NCBI RefSeq assembly: GCF_003024195.1
Contig: NZ_KZ679056.1
Location: 178,262 to 242,261 of the forward strand
Direction: 5' to 3'
DNA: 64,000 nt
From: Streptomyces dioscori
GTDB taxonomy: Bacteria > Actinomycetota > Actinomycetes > Streptomycetales > Streptomycetaceae
A program made the translations under genes and the position numbers. Below, piece after piece: positions 22,628 to 31,041 of the stretch; position 1 is the first letter of the stretch; each line of letters starts with the position of its first letter. The notes beneath the pieces were generated by a model, which ran no database searches, was not told where the DNA came from, and worked only from the letters and a program-made list of their open reading frames with translations.

Positions 22628-23596
22628 ATGCGTGCACTTCTTGTGGTCAATCCGGCAGCTACCACCACCAGCGCACGCACGCGTGACGTCCTGATCCACG
22701 CGCTGGCGAGCGAGATGAAACTCGAAGCGGTCACCACCGAGTACCGCGGTCACGCGAGAGACCTCGGCAGGCAGGCCGCGGAGAGCAAGGACATAGAACT
22801 GGTCGTGGCCCTCGGCGGCGACGGCACGGTCAACGAGGTCGTGAACGGTCTGCTGCACAGCGGCCCCGACCCCGACCGGCTGCCCGGCCTCGCCGTCGTC
22901 CCCGGCGGCTCCACCAATGTCTTCGCCCGCGCCCTGGGCCTGCCCAACGACGCCGTCGAGGCGACGGGCGCCCTGCTGGACGCCCTGCGCGAGGGCCGGG
23001 AGCGCACGGTGGGCCTCGGCCTCGCCGCGGGCACACCGGGCAGCGAGGACGAGGGTGTCCCCTCCCGCTGGTTCACCTTCAACGCGGGACTCGGCTTCGA
23101 CGCCGGCGTGGTCGGCCGGGTCGAACAGCACCGCGAACGCGGCAAACGCTCCACGCACTCGCTCTATCTGCGTCAGGCGATGCGCCAGTTCTTCGGTGAG
23201 ACCCATCGACGCCGCGGCACGATCACGCTGGAGCGGCCGGGCAGCGACCCGGTGACCGATCTGGTGCTGTCGATAGTCTGCAACACCTCCCCGTGGACGT
23301 ATCTGGGTAATCGCCCGGTGTACGCGTCACCTAAGGCCTCGTTCGATACCGGGCTCGACGTACTCGGTCTCAGCCGGATGTCGACGACCGCGGTTGCCCG
23401 GTATGGCACCCAGTTGCTCACTTCGTCCCCCGAGCGCGGCCCCCATGGCAAGCACGCGGTGTCCCTGCACGATCTGACGGACTTCACCTTGCATTCGAAG
23501 GTCCCACTCCCCCTCCAGATGGACGGCGACCACCTTGGACTGCGTACGAGCGTCGCGTTCACAGGCGTTCGCCGTGCACTGCGTGTGATTGTGTGA
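22628..23596 (+). CDS. Diacylglycerol/lipid kinase family protein
   Basis: 322 residues. The DAG-kinase catalytic domain is unmistakable: MRALLVVNPAATTTSARTR, LVVALGGDGTVNEVVNGLL (GGDGT ATP loop), PGGSTNVFARALGLPND, WFTFNAGLGFDAGVV, and a C-terminal domain with MDGDHLGLRTSVAF. It phosphorylates a lipid such as diacylglycerol or sphinganine-like substrates using ATP at the membrane. The next gene is wblE, 318 bp downstream, so it probably ends its own transcript. Confidence 0.93.
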   Translation: MRALLVVNPAATTTSARTRDVLIHALASEMKLEAVTTEYRGHARDLGRQAAESKDIELVVALGGDGTVNEVVNGLLHSGPDPDRLPGLAVVPGGSTNVFARALGLPNDAVEATGALLDALREGRERTVGLGLAAGTPGSEDEGVPSRWFTFNAGLGFDAGVVGRVEQHRERGKRSTHSLYLRQAMRQFFGETHRRRGTITLERPGSDPVTDLVLSIVCNTSPWTYLGNRPVYASPKASFDTGLDVLGLSRMSTTAVARYGTQLLTSSPERGPHGKHAVSLHDLTDFTLHSKVPLPLQMDGDHLGLRTSVAFTGVRRALRVIV

Positions 23597-23914
23597 GCGG
23601 AACGGGCTAAAGTCCTTCCACTCGAACGTTTAGGCCAGGATCCACCCCATGGAAGTACGGCTGTGACCTAGTCGACACCGAGGAATCAAAAAAAACTTTC
23701 CGGTAGGGGTTGTATCCGCCGCTGAGGTTTGCGAGTCTCTACGTGGCGCTCGGGACGGGCCGCAACATCGCCCCCACAGAGCGCCGGAACCCCTCCTCAC
23801 TTCAAAGGACCACACCAGTCCGTCTGGTAGTCGGCCCTTCACTTGTTGAGGGATTCGTGAAAGCGTTCACATTCACAAGCAACGTGCATGTAATACCAAG
23901 GAGAGGTAGCAGCC
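23597..23914 (+). promoter_or_regulatory. Long leader and promoter region of wblE
   Basis: 318 bases without a gene. It holds an A8 tract near 23689-23696, a T-rich segment, a GTGA-N6-TCAC palindrome at 23857-23870 and AAGGAGAGG before the wblE ATG. The Streptomyces wblE and mycobacterial whiB1 genes are known to have elaborate upstream regions. Confidence 0.55.
23857..23870. promoter_or_regulatory. CRP-type palindrome GTGA-N6-TCAC upstream of wblE
   Basis: GTGAAAGCGTTCAC has the exact half-sites GTGA and TCAC with a 6-base spacer, the consensus for CRP-family proteins. Its centre lies about 50 bp before the ATG. In Mycobacterium tuberculosis the orthologous whiB1 promoter is bound by the cAMP receptor protein. 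Confidence 0.5.
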
Positions 23915-24172
23915 ATGGACTGGCGTCACAACGCCGTTTGCCGCGAGGAAGACCCCGAGCTCTTCTTCCCCATCGGCAACACCGGTCCTGCGCTGCTGCA
24001 GATCGAGGAAGCCAAGGCCGTTTGCCGTCGCTGCCCCGTCATGGAGCAGTGTCTGCAGTGGGCGCTTGAGTCCGGCCAGGACTCCGGCGTCTGGGGTGGT
24101 CTCAGCGAGGACGAGCGCCGCGCAATGAAGCGCCGCGCCGCCCGCAACCGGGCCCGTCAGGCTTCCGCCTGA
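23915..24172 (+). CDS. wblE: WhiB-family iron-sulfur regulator WblE (WhiB1 type)
   Basis: 85 residues with the four WhiB cluster ligands Cys9, Cys37, Cys40 and Cys46 (CRRCPVMEQC), the GVWGG turn at 58-62 and a basic C-terminus KRRAARNRARQ. It binds an O2/NO-sensitive [4Fe-4S] cluster and, like WhiB1, probably contacts region 4 of the housekeeping sigma factor; the gene is reported essential in relatives. Translation uses AAGGAGAGG. It is followed by a strong terminator. Regulation by a CRP-like protein is suggested by an upstream palindrome. Confidence 0.95.
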   Translation: MDWRHNAVCREEDPELFFPIGNTGPALLQIEEAKAVCRRCPVMEQCLQWALESGQDSGVWGGLSEDERRAMKRRAARNRARQASA

Positions 24173-24281
24173 CAACCCACCCCGCAACAGCCTGAGCTTG
24201 GCGGCGCGTACAGCGTGTACGCATCTCCCGCCCCCGAGCCGCAGCGCGCAGTACCCCCGATGCGCAATCGAATGACACTTT

Positions 24282-24312
24282 GAGCCCCGGACCACTCAGT
24301 GGTCCGGGGCTC
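24282..24312 (+). terminator. Strong terminator after wblE
   Basis: GAGCCCCGGACCA pairs with TGGTCCGGGGCTC around CTCAG, 110 bp after the wblE stop. It may also serve the convergent histidine kinase gene. Confidence 0.85.
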
Positions 24313-24467
24313 ATCGCTGTGCTCACCGCACCCGCACCGCGCCCTCATCGCCTGCTCATCGCGCGCTCATTCCGGTGAAGGTTACGCAGCGTGTTCGTGA
24401 AGTAGTGGTGCGGAAGGTGCCAGTGGTACGGGAGGGGCTGGCGGGAGGGGTCGGCGGGAGGCTCGGG

Positions 24468-25934
24468 CTACTTCGGGGTTCGTACCGGAAGGTCCAGGAC
24501 GACCTGGGTGCCGCGCTCCGGGGCCGGGACCATGTCGAAGGTGCCGCCCAGCTCGCCCTCCACGAGGGTCCGTACGATCTGCAGGCCGAGATTGCCGGAG
24601 CGGTGCGGGTCGAAGCCCTCGGGCAGACCCACCCCGTCGTCTTGGACCGTGACCAGCAGGCGGTTCTCCTTCGAGGTGCCGCCGCGGACCGCGGACACCT
24701 CGACCGTGCCCCGCTCGCCCTCACGGAAGCCGTGCTCCAGTGCGTTCTGCAGGATCTCGGTGAGGACCATGGAGAGCGGGGTCGCGACCTCGGCGTCGAG
24801 TATGCCGAAGCGGCCCGTGCGCCGGCCGACGACCTTGCCCGGCGAGATCTCGGCGACCATGGCGAGCACCCGGTCGGCGATCTCGTCGAACTCCACACGC
24901 TCGTCCAGATTCTGGGACAGCGTCTCGTGCACGATGGCGATGGAGCCGACCCGGCGCACCGCCTCTTCGAGGGCTTCACGGCCCCGGTCGGACTCGATAC
25001 GGCGGGCCTGGAGGCGCAGCAGGGCCGCGACCGTCTGGAGGTTGTTCTTCACCCGGTGGTGGATCTCCCGGATGGTCGCGTCCTTGGTGATCAACTCGCG
25101 CTCGCGGCGGCGCAGTTCGGTCACATCGCGCAGCAGGACCAGGGAACCGACGCGCGTGCCCTTCGGTTTCAGCGGGATCGCGCGCAACTGGATCACGCCG
25201 TCGTTGCTCTCGATCTCGAACTCGCGGGGCGCCCAGCCGCTGGCGACCTTCTCCAGCGCCTCGTCCACGGGCCCCCGGGATGGCGCGAGTTCGGCGGTGG
25301 TCTGGCCGAGGTGATGGCCGACCAGGTCGGCGGCGAGACCGAGCCGGTGGTACGCCGACAGCGCGTTCGGTGACGCGTACTGGACGACGCCGTCCGCGTC
25401 CACCCGGATCAGGCCGTCACCCACGCGCGGCGAGGCGTCCATGTCGACCTGCTGGTTCGGGAACGGGAAGGAGCCCGCCGCGATCATCTGGGCGAGGTCG
25501 GACGCGCTCTGCAGATAGGTCAGTTCGAGCCGGGAGGGCGTGCGGACCGTGAGCAGGTTGGTGTTGCGGGCGATGACCCCGAGGACGCGGCCCTCCCTTC
25601 GTACGGGGATGGACTCCACCCGTACGGGGACCTCCTCGCGCCATTCCGGGTCGCCCTCGCGCACGATCCGGCCCTCGTCCAGGGCCGCGTCCAGCATGGG
25701 ACGCCGGCCGCGCGGGACGAGGTGGCCGACCATGTCGTCCTGGTACGAGGTGGGGCCGGTGTTGGGCCTCATCTGGGCGACCGAGACATAGCGGGTGCCG
25801 TCGCGGGTCGGGACCCACAGGACGAGGTCGGCGAAGGAGAGGTCGGAGAGCAGCTGCCACTCCGAGACCAGCAGATGCAGCCACTCAAGGTCGGAGTCAC
25901 CGAGTGCGGTGTGCTGGCGTACGAGGTCGTTCAT
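24468..25934 (-). CDS. Sensor histidine kinase of the PdtaS type
   Basis: About 488 residues from the ATG at 25932-25934; an in-frame GTG 3 codons upstream is an alternative, and neither has a clear Shine-Dalgarno. An N-terminal GAF-like domain (HTALGDSDLEWLHLLVSEWQLLSDLSFADLVLWVP) is followed by a PAS domain (~residues 170-275) and a HisKA_2 domain. The phospho-acceptor motif IREIHHRVKNNLQTVAALLRLQARR puts the histidine near 292. An HATPase follows (EILQNALEHGF, DDGVGLPEGF, GNLGLQIV). There are no transmembrane helices, so it is cytosolic. Its mycobacterial counterpart signals to the ANTAR response regulator PdtaR; no such receiver is encoded beside it. Confidence 0.9.
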   Translation of the reverse strand: MNDLVRQHTALGDSDLEWLHLLVSEWQLLSDLSFADLVLWVPTRDGTRYVSVAQMRPNTGPTSYQDDMVGHLVPRGRRPMLDAALDEGRIVREGDPEWREEVPVRVESIPVRREGRVLGVIARNTNLLTVRTPSRLELTYLQSASDLAQMIAAGSFPFPNQQVDMDASPRVGDGLIRVDADGVVQYASPNALSAYHRLGLAADLVGHHLGQTTAELAPSRGPVDEALEKVASGWAPREFEIESNDGVIQLRAIPLKPKGTRVGSLVLLRDVTELRRRERELITKDATIREIHHRVKNNLQTVAALLRLQARRIESDRGREALEEAVRRVGSIAIVHETLSQNLDERVEFDEIADRVLAMVAEISPGKVVGRRTGRFGILDAEVATPLSMVLTEILQNALEHGFREGERGTVEVSAVRGGTSKENRLLVTVQDDGVGLPEGFDPHRSGNLGLQIVRTLVEGELGGTFDMVPAPERGTQVVLDLPVRTPK

Positions 25935-26220
25935 GGAGGGCACATGTGCGAGCGTACCCGTCAGGTACGACAAGACCCGAAATCAGCCACCCGTAAGGGT
26001 CCCGGAGACACCCGCGGGCCGCGGCGCCTGAGAGGGACCCTCAACCCTCCCGGCACCGCAGCCCGGAGCAACATCGGCCGCGGGGTGTGCGGTCCCGATC
26101 GGCCGAGGATGAGGACCCGGTGCAGTCAGGGCAGAGAGCGCCGGCTCCTCGATCCGCCTTCCTGTGCGGGGAAGGCGGAGGCTTGGTCATTCAGCTGCGC
26201 ATGTGGGCTTTGCCTATGAT

Positions 26221-26238
26221 TCTGGACTAGACCACTAC
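26221..26238. promoter_or_regulatory. DasR operator (dre) 1 of nagB
   Basis: TCTGGACTAGACCACTAC matches the DasR consensus ACTGGTCTAGACCACT in its GGNCTAGACCA core. It lies about 280 bp before the nagB start. Confidence 0.8.
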
Positions 26239-26264
26239 GGCTGTCCATGCGTTGTCGGATGTTT

Positions 26265-26288
26265 GTTGTTGTCCACTAATCCAACAAC
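26265..26288. promoter_or_regulatory. Palindrome GTTGTTG-N10-CAACAAC
   Basis: A perfect 7-bp inverted repeat with a 10-bp spacer between the two dre boxes. It is a possible operator for a further regulator. Confidence 0.35.
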
Positions 26289-26455
26289 TCACGTCCTACC
26301 TGCACCACGCAGCCTAACCCCGGCCGGTTCACGGGCGGGGCCGGATGCGCATGGCGAGTTGCGCCGGCGCCTCCAGCCTCTACGCGGCCTTCGGCGATTC
26401 CCGGTCGCACAGAGAGCCGTCCGCGAAGACGCGACTGAAGAGGAGCGCTCTGCTA

Positions 26456-26474
26456 GATTGGTCTATACCACATA
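26456..26474. promoter_or_regulatory. DasR operator (dre) 2 of nagB
   Basis: ATTGGTCTATACCACATA carries the symmetric TGGTCTATACCA core of the dre consensus. It ends about 38 bp before the nagB start, consistent with direct repression of the promoter. Confidence 0.85.
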
Positions 26475-26511
26475 CGCAGGTGAGTTCCCCCTTCAGAACG
26501 GCAGGCCCAAC

Positions 26512-27297
26512 GTGGAAGTTGTCATCGTTTCGGACGCCAAGGCGGGTGGCGAGCTCATTGCCGGAGCCATGGCGGAGCTGCTCCGGCGCAAGCCCGACGC
26601 CCTGCTCGGGGTGGCCACCGGTTCGACGCCGCTGCCCATCTACCAGGCGCTGGCGGCGACGGTCGACGCCGGCGGCGTGGACGTCTCGCGGGCGCGGGTC
26701 GCGCAGCTCGACGAGTACGTGGGGCTGCCGGCCGAGCACCCCGAGTCGTACCGGTCCGTGCTGCGGCGCGAGGTGCTGGAGCCGCTGGGGCTCGACCTGG
26801 ACGCGTTCATGGGGCCCGACGGGACCGCGGAGGATGTGCGGGCCGCGTGCGAGGCGTACGACCGGGCGCTCGCCGAGGCGGGCGGGGTCGACCTCCAGCT
26901 GCTCGGGATCGGGACCGACGGGCACATCGGGTTCAACGAACCGTGCTCCTCACTCGCCTCCCGTACGCGGATCAAGACGCTGACCGAGCAGACACGGGTG
27001 GACAACGCGCGGTTCTTCGAGGGCGACATCGAGCAGGTGCCGCATCACGTGATCACGCAGGGGATCGGGACGATCCTGGAGGCGCGGCATCTCGTGCTGC
27101 TGGCCACGGGTGAGGGCAAGGCCGACGCGGTGGCGGCGACCGTGGAGGGGCCTGTGGCTGCGGTGTGTCCGGCCTCGGCGCTCCAACTGCATCCGCATGC
27201 GACGGTTGTGGTGGATGAGGGTGCCGCGTCCAAGCTGAAGTTGGCGGAATACTTCCGGCATACCTACTCCAACAAGCCGGCTTGGCAGGGCATCTAG
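26512..27297 (+). CDS. nagB: Glucosamine-6-phosphate deaminase
   Basis: 261 residues from the GTG at 26512 (weak GCAGG upstream). Motifs: VATGSTPLPIYQAL, ARVAQLDEYVGLP with the catalytic Asp, LLGIGTDGHIGFNEP with the catalytic His, and TQGIGTILEARHLVLLATGEGKADA. It converts glucosamine-6-phosphate to fructose-6-phosphate and ammonia, so N-acetylglucosamine enters glycolysis. The substrate glucosamine-6-phosphate is also the DasR-releasing ligand in Streptomyces. Two dre operators precede it and the das transport genes lie downstream, so it is a DasR regulon member. Confidence 0.95.
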   Translation: MEVVIVSDAKAGGELIAGAMAELLRRKPDALLGVATGSTPLPIYQALAATVDAGGVDVSRARVAQLDEYVGLPAEHPESYRSVLRREVLEPLGLDLDAFMGPDGTAEDVRAACEAYDRALAEAGGVDLQLLGIGTDGHIGFNEPCSSLASRTRIKTLTEQTRVDNARFFEGDIEQVPHHVITQGIGTILEARHLVLLATGEGKADAVAATVEGPVAAVCPASALQLHPHATVVVDEGAASKLKLAEYFRHTYSNKPAWQGI

Positions 27298-27302
27298 GCC
27301 CG

Positions 27303-27380
27303 TAAGGGGCGCGGGGTGCTGTGTGGCCGGCCACGGGCTTTTAGGGGCGCGGGGAACTGCGCGGCCAGCCTCGACGTTCC
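27303..27380. repeat. Dispersed intergenic repeat, about two copies
   Basis: AGGGGCGCGGGGAACTGCGC and a shorter neighbouring unit, just after the nagB stop. They belong to the same family as at 12578. Confidence 0.7.
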
Positions 27381-27418
27381 TGTAGCCGACGACGCACCTG
27401 CGGTAGCCGGGCGGATAC

Positions 27419-27457
27419 GAAGGGTCCGGGTTCCCCCGTGGTGAACCCGGACCCTTC
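27419..27457. terminator. Bidirectional terminator between nagB and the GH3 gene
   Basis: A perfect 15-bp inverted repeat (arms 27419-27433 and 27443-27457) with a 9-base loop between two convergent genes. Confidence 0.85.
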
Positions 27458-27477
27458 TTGTGCCCTGCGGGCGATGG

Positions 27478-27603
27478 TGCGTTGTCGGATGCGGGTTCGA
27501 TGTGGCTGGCCGCGCAGTTCCCCGCGCCCCTTAAAAGGCCCGTTGCCGGGTGCGGGAGCGTAGTGGCTGGGCGCGCCGTTCCCCGCGCCCCTACAAGCGG
27601 CCG
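27478..27603. repeat. Two inverted copies of the dispersed intergenic repeat
   Basis: The GCGCAGTTCCCCGCGCCCCT core on the opposite strand occurs twice (around 27512 and 27575) with the TGCGGGTGCG-type outer part. It fills the space before the GH3 gene stop. Confidence 0.75.
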
Positions 27604-27610
27604 TTGCGGC

Positions 27611-29101
27611 TCAGGGCGTTGTGAGAGATTCCGCTGCTGCCAGGCCGCAGACTCGGGCCGCTCCGTGTGTGGCGATGTGCAGGGTGCCTCGGGGTGGGGC
27701 CTGGGGGACGCCCATTTCGATCACGATCGTGTCCGGGCGGGACGCGATCAGGGTGTCGAGGGCCTTTGCCATCCAGGCGTGGCGGTGGGCGTCGCGGACC
27801 ACGGCGACCACGCGGCGCGACCCGGCGGCCGCGAGTACCTCCGCCCCAGCCCCCTCCCCCGTGAAACTGCCGGTCTCCGTGTCCGGCAGCACGCGTCGCA
27901 GTTCGGCGGCGACGCCCCAGGGGGTCTCGTCCCCGACGGCGATGTTCGCGACGGGGGTGAGAGCGGCGACGTACGGGGCCTCGGTGAGGGGTGTGCAGTC
28001 GCTGCCGCGGGTGACCGTCAGCGCCCGGCGGGCCGCCACCAGCCCGATGTCGGGGGCTGCGGTGGTCAGGGGCGCGGGCGTGTTCTTGGCCGACGTCGTC
28101 CAGGAGGCCAGGGCGCGGACCCGGGCCGCCGCGTCCGCCAGGCGTTCCTCGGGGAGTTCGCCCGTGCGGACCGCCGTGACCAGCGCGTCCCGCAGTCGCA
28201 GGACCGTCGCTTCGTCGGCGAGTCCGCCGCCCACGCAGATCGCGTCGGCGCCCGCGGCGATCGCGAGGACGCTGCCCCGCTCGATGCCGTAGGTCGCGGA
28301 GATGGCCTGCATCTCCATGCCGTCGGTGACGATCAGCCCGTCGAAGCCGAGTTCCTCGCGCAGCAGTCCGGTGAGGACGCGGCGGGAGAGGGTCGCGGGA
28401 CGGTCCGGGTCGAGGGCCGGTACCAGGATGTGCGCGCTCATCACGGCCCGGGAGCCGGCGGCGATCGCCGCGCGGAAGGGGGCCAGCTCGCGCGAGTGGA
28501 GCACCGACAGGTCGGCGTCGATGCGCGGCAGCGCGTGGTGGGAGTCGACGGCCGTGTCGCCGTGGCCGGGGAAGTGCTTGGTGCAGGCGGCGACCCCGGC
28601 GGACTGCAGCCCGGAGACGTACGCGGCGGTGTGCCGGGCCACCAGCGCGGTGTCGGCGCCGAAGGAGCGTACGCCGATGACGGGGTTGGCGGGGTTGGAG
28701 TTGATGTCCGCGGACGGGGCCCAGTTGAGGTTGACCCCGCAGTCGGCCAGCCGGCGGCCCAGCTCGCGGGCGACGGCCTCGGTCAGTGCCACGTCGTCGA
28801 CCGCGCCGAGCGCGTGGTTGCCGGGGAACGACGATCCCGTACGCACCTCAAGGCGCGTGACGTCACCGCCTTCCTCGTCGATGGCGACCAGGACGTCGTC
28901 GCGTTCCGCGCGCAGTTGGGCGGTGAGGGCGGCGAGCTGGTCGGGAGAGGCGATGTTGCGGCCGAAGAGGCCGACGGAGGTGAGTCCCTCGCCGAGCCGC
29001 CGGAGCAGCCAGGAGGGTGCGGAGGTCCCGGTGAAGCCGGGCTGCAGGACGGCGAGGGCGTCACGGGTCAGCGTGCCGGTGCCGGAGGCAATGGTGGTCA
29101 T
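27611..29101 (-). CDS. Glycoside hydrolase family 3 beta-N-acetylglucosaminidase
   Basis: 496 residues. The GH3 N-terminal barrel has NagZ-type signatures: VAIDEEGGDVTRL, LNWAPSADINSNPANPVIGVRSFG, CTKHFPGHGDTAVDSHHALPRID carrying the His/Asp acid-base loop, and IVTDGMEMQAIS with the nucleophilic Asp. The C-terminal ~160 residues form a second GH3-like domain. It hydrolyses N-acetylglucosamine from chitobiose or muropeptides. No signal peptide is seen, so it acts in the cytoplasm on imported disaccharides. It sits directly after the transporter genes dasABC and belongs functionally with them. Confidence 0.92.
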   Translation of the reverse strand: MTTIASGTGTLTRDALAVLQPGFTGTSAPSWLLRRLGEGLTSVGLFGRNIASPDQLAALTAQLRAERDDVLVAIDEEGGDVTRLEVRTGSSFPGNHALGAVDDVALTEAVARELGRRLADCGVNLNWAPSADINSNPANPVIGVRSFGADTALVARHTAAYVSGLQSAGVAACTKHFPGHGDTAVDSHHALPRIDADLSVLHSRELAPFRAAIAAGSRAVMSAHILVPALDPDRPATLSRRVLTGLLREELGFDGLIVTDGMEMQAISATYGIERGSVLAIAAGADAICVGGGLADEATVLRLRDALVTAVRTGELPEERLADAAARVRALASWTTSAKNTPAPLTTAAPDIGLVAARRALTVTRGSDCTPLTEAPYVAALTPVANIAVGDETPWGVAAELRRVLPDTETGSFTGEGAGAEVLAAAGSRRVVAVVRDAHRHAWMAKALDTLIASRPDTIVIEMGVPQAPPRGTLHIATHGAARVCGLAAAESLTTP

Positions 29102-29110
29102 CGGGTGGCG

Positions 29111-29941
29111 TTATCCCTTCACGGCGCCGGAGGTGAGTCCGCTGACGGCCTTGCGCTGGAGGTAGACGAACAGCAGCAGGATCGGGATGGCGAAGAGCGA
29201 TGCCGCGGCCATGGTGGCCCCCCAGTCGTCGCCGAACGTCGTCTCGAAGCTGGAGAGCCACAGCGGGAGCGTCTGCTTCTCGGCGTCCTTGTTGAGGATC
29301 AGGACCAGCGGGAACTCGTTCCACGCCGTGATGAAGCCGAAGAGCGAGGTCGCCATGAGACCCGGGGCGAGCAGCGGGAAGATGACCTTCACGAAGGCCT
29401 GCCTGCGGGTGCAGCCGTCCACCATGGCCGACTCCTCCAGCTCCTTCGGCACGGCGGCGACGTATCCCCGCAGTGTCAGGATCGTGAAGGGCAGCACCAT
29501 GATCATGTAGAAGGCCGTGAGCGGTATGAGGCTGTTCAGGAGGTCCGCGTCGCGCACGATCATGTAGATCGCGATGACCATGACCTCCCAGGGGGCCATC
29601 TGCGCGATCATGAAGGTCAGCAGGAAGTGGCGGCGGCCCTTGAACCGCATCCGGGCCAGCGCGAAGGACGCGAGCAGCCCGATGACGAGGGAGAAGACCA
29701 CCGCGAGGACGGTCACCGTCAGGGAGTTGCCGACGAGCGTCCAGAAGTGGTCGGCGTCGAGCGCCTTCTGGAAGTGGTCGAACGTGATGTCCGTCGGGAC
29801 GAAGACCGGGGTGTCCGCGATGATGTCGCCGGTCGGCTTCAGCGCCGTCGCGAACATCCAGTAGACGGGGAACGTGAAGACCACGAAGAGGACGAGGGCC
29901 GTCGCGTTGGGCCACAGCCGGGCCATCAGGGAGCGCTTCAC
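29111..29941 (-). CDS. dasC: ABC transporter permease DasC
   Basis: 276 residues from the GTG at 29939-29941, with GGAGGACGAGC before it. Six transmembrane helices of a MalG-type permease, the first ALVLFVVFTFPVYWMFATALKPTGD. The EAA loop LEESAMVDGCTRRQAFVKVIFPLLAPG contacts the ATPase. Its start overlaps the dasB stop by 4 bp. Together with DasB it forms the membrane channel of the chitobiose/N-acetylglucosamine importer. No ATPase gene is present; in S. coelicolor MsiK, encoded elsewhere, energises Das transport. Confidence 0.94.
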   Translation of the reverse strand: MKRSLMARLWPNATALVLFVVFTFPVYWMFATALKPTGDIIADTPVFVPTDITFDHFQKALDADHFWTLVGNSLTVTVLAVVFSLVIGLLASFALARMRFKGRRHFLLTFMIAQMAPWEVMVIAIYMIVRDADLLNSLIPLTAFYMIMVLPFTILTLRGYVAAVPKELEESAMVDGCTRRQAFVKVIFPLLAPGLMATSLFGFITAWNEFPLVLILNKDAEKQTLPLWLSSFETTFGDDWGATMAAASLFAIPILLLFVYLQRKAVSGLTSGAVKG

Positions 29942-30963
29942 AGCTCGTCCTCCTCTTGCTTGAGAACGGTACGCAGGTAGTAGGCCGTCAGGGCGAGCAG
30001 GATGAGGATCGTCAGGAACGAGATCGCCGCTCCCATCCCGTAGTGCTGGTTGCCCGGCCCTTCGACGAACGCGTAGATCGGCAGGGTCTCGGTGAGCCGG
30101 TCCGGGCCGCCCTTGTTCATCGCGAAGATCTGCGGGAACGCCTTGAAGATCCAGATGACTTCGAGGAAGGTCGTCGCCCACAGGAACGGCCGGATGAACG
30201 GGAAGGTCACGGAGGTGAAGCTCTTCCAGGTGCCGGCGCCGTCGATGGAGGCGGCCTCGTACAGCTCTTTGGGGATGGTCGTCGTGGCGGCGTACAGGTT
30301 GATCGCCACGAAGGGGATCGACTGCCAGACGATCAGCAGGGTGATCACGGAGAAGGTGGAGAGCTGGGTGCCGAACCAGTTGTAGTCGGCCATCGACGTC
30401 CAGCCGGCCTTGGCCAGCAGCCAGTTGACGACGCCGAAGCGCTGGGCGAACAGCCACTGGTAGACCGTGGTCGCGGCGATCACCGGCATCGCCCAGGCCA
30501 GCACCACGCCGAGCAGCAGGACCAGCCGCATACGCTTGCCCAGCCGGGCGAGGAGCAGGCCGACGAGCGTGCCGAACACCATGGTGAGGACGACGTTCAC
30601 GGCGGTGAAGACGACCGTGCGCTGGACGACCTTCCAGAAGTCCGCGCTGCTCAGGACGTCCGTGTAGTTGTCGAACCCTCTCCACTCGGTGAGGTGGAGG
30701 ATCAGCTGGCGCGGATTGAGGTTCTGGAACGACAGCATGCCGTTCTTGATCAGCGGCCAGCCCAGCAGGATCACCGTGGCGAGCAGGGCGGGCAGCAGAA
30801 GCGCGTACGGGGCGGACGCGCCCCCGCGGCTTCCGGCCGGGCGCCCGCCCTTGCCCTTGCGTATGCCTGTGTCGTCGGGCGGGGGTACGTCGGTCTTACG
30901 GACACCGGGCGCGGCGGCCGTGCCTGTGTCCGTGCGGTCGGTCTGCACTGACATGCTCGCCAT
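29938..30963 (-). CDS. dasB: ABC transporter permease DasB
   Basis: 341 residues from the ATG at 30961-30963 (GGTGGAAG upstream); another ATG three codons later is possible. A polar N-terminus of ~55 residues (TDRTDTGTAAAPGVRKTDVPPPDDTG..) precedes six membrane helices of the MalF type. The EAA motif is YEAASIDGAGTWKSFTSVTFPFIRP. It pairs with DasC as the permease of the DasABC importer. A hairpin separates it from dasA. Confidence 0.94.
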   Translation of the reverse strand: MASMSVQTDRTDTGTAAAPGVRKTDVPPPDDTGIRKGKGGRPAGSRGGASAPYALLLPALLATVILLGWPLIKNGMLSFQNLNPRQLILHLTEWRGFDNYTDVLSSADFWKVVQRTVVFTAVNVVLTMVFGTLVGLLLARLGKRMRLVLLLGVVLAWAMPVIAATTVYQWLFAQRFGVVNWLLAKAGWTSMADYNWFGTQLSTFSVITLLIVWQSIPFVAINLYAATTTIPKELYEAASIDGAGTWKSFTSVTFPFIRPFLWATTFLEVIWIFKAFPQIFAMNKGGPDRLTETLPIYAFVEGPGNQHYGMGAAISFLTILILLALTAYYLRTVLKQEEDEL

Positions 30964-31000
30964 CTCTTCCACCATCGGGGTTCGCAGTTGAATGCGCCGG

Positions 31001-31034
31001 CGTGCCGGGGACGGAGGGAACCGTCCCCGGCACG
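31001..31034 (-). terminator. Intra-operon hairpin between dasA and dasB
   Basis: A perfect 14-bp inverted repeat (arms 31001-31014 and 31021-31034, 6-base loop), 8 nt beyond the dasA stop. It is a likely partial terminator or mRNA-stabilising stem that keeps the binding protein in excess over the permeases. Confidence 0.75.
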
Positions 31035-31041
31035 GGGGTGA

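Larger units (their letters stand above)
25935..26511 (+). promoter_or_regulatory. Promoter region of nagB and the histidine kinase gene
   Basis: 577 bases without a gene. It contains two DasR (dre) operators, an additional 7-bp palindrome at 26265-26288 and a hairpin with 10-bp arms at 26153-26162 and 26170-26179. The last is a possible small terminator or structured leader. Confidence 0.6.

Noticed and set aside
27458..29980. An 840-codon open frame opposite the GH3 and dasC genes
   Set aside because: The product is low-complexity Gly/Arg/Glu repeats; the recognisable GH3 and permease proteins are on the other strand.
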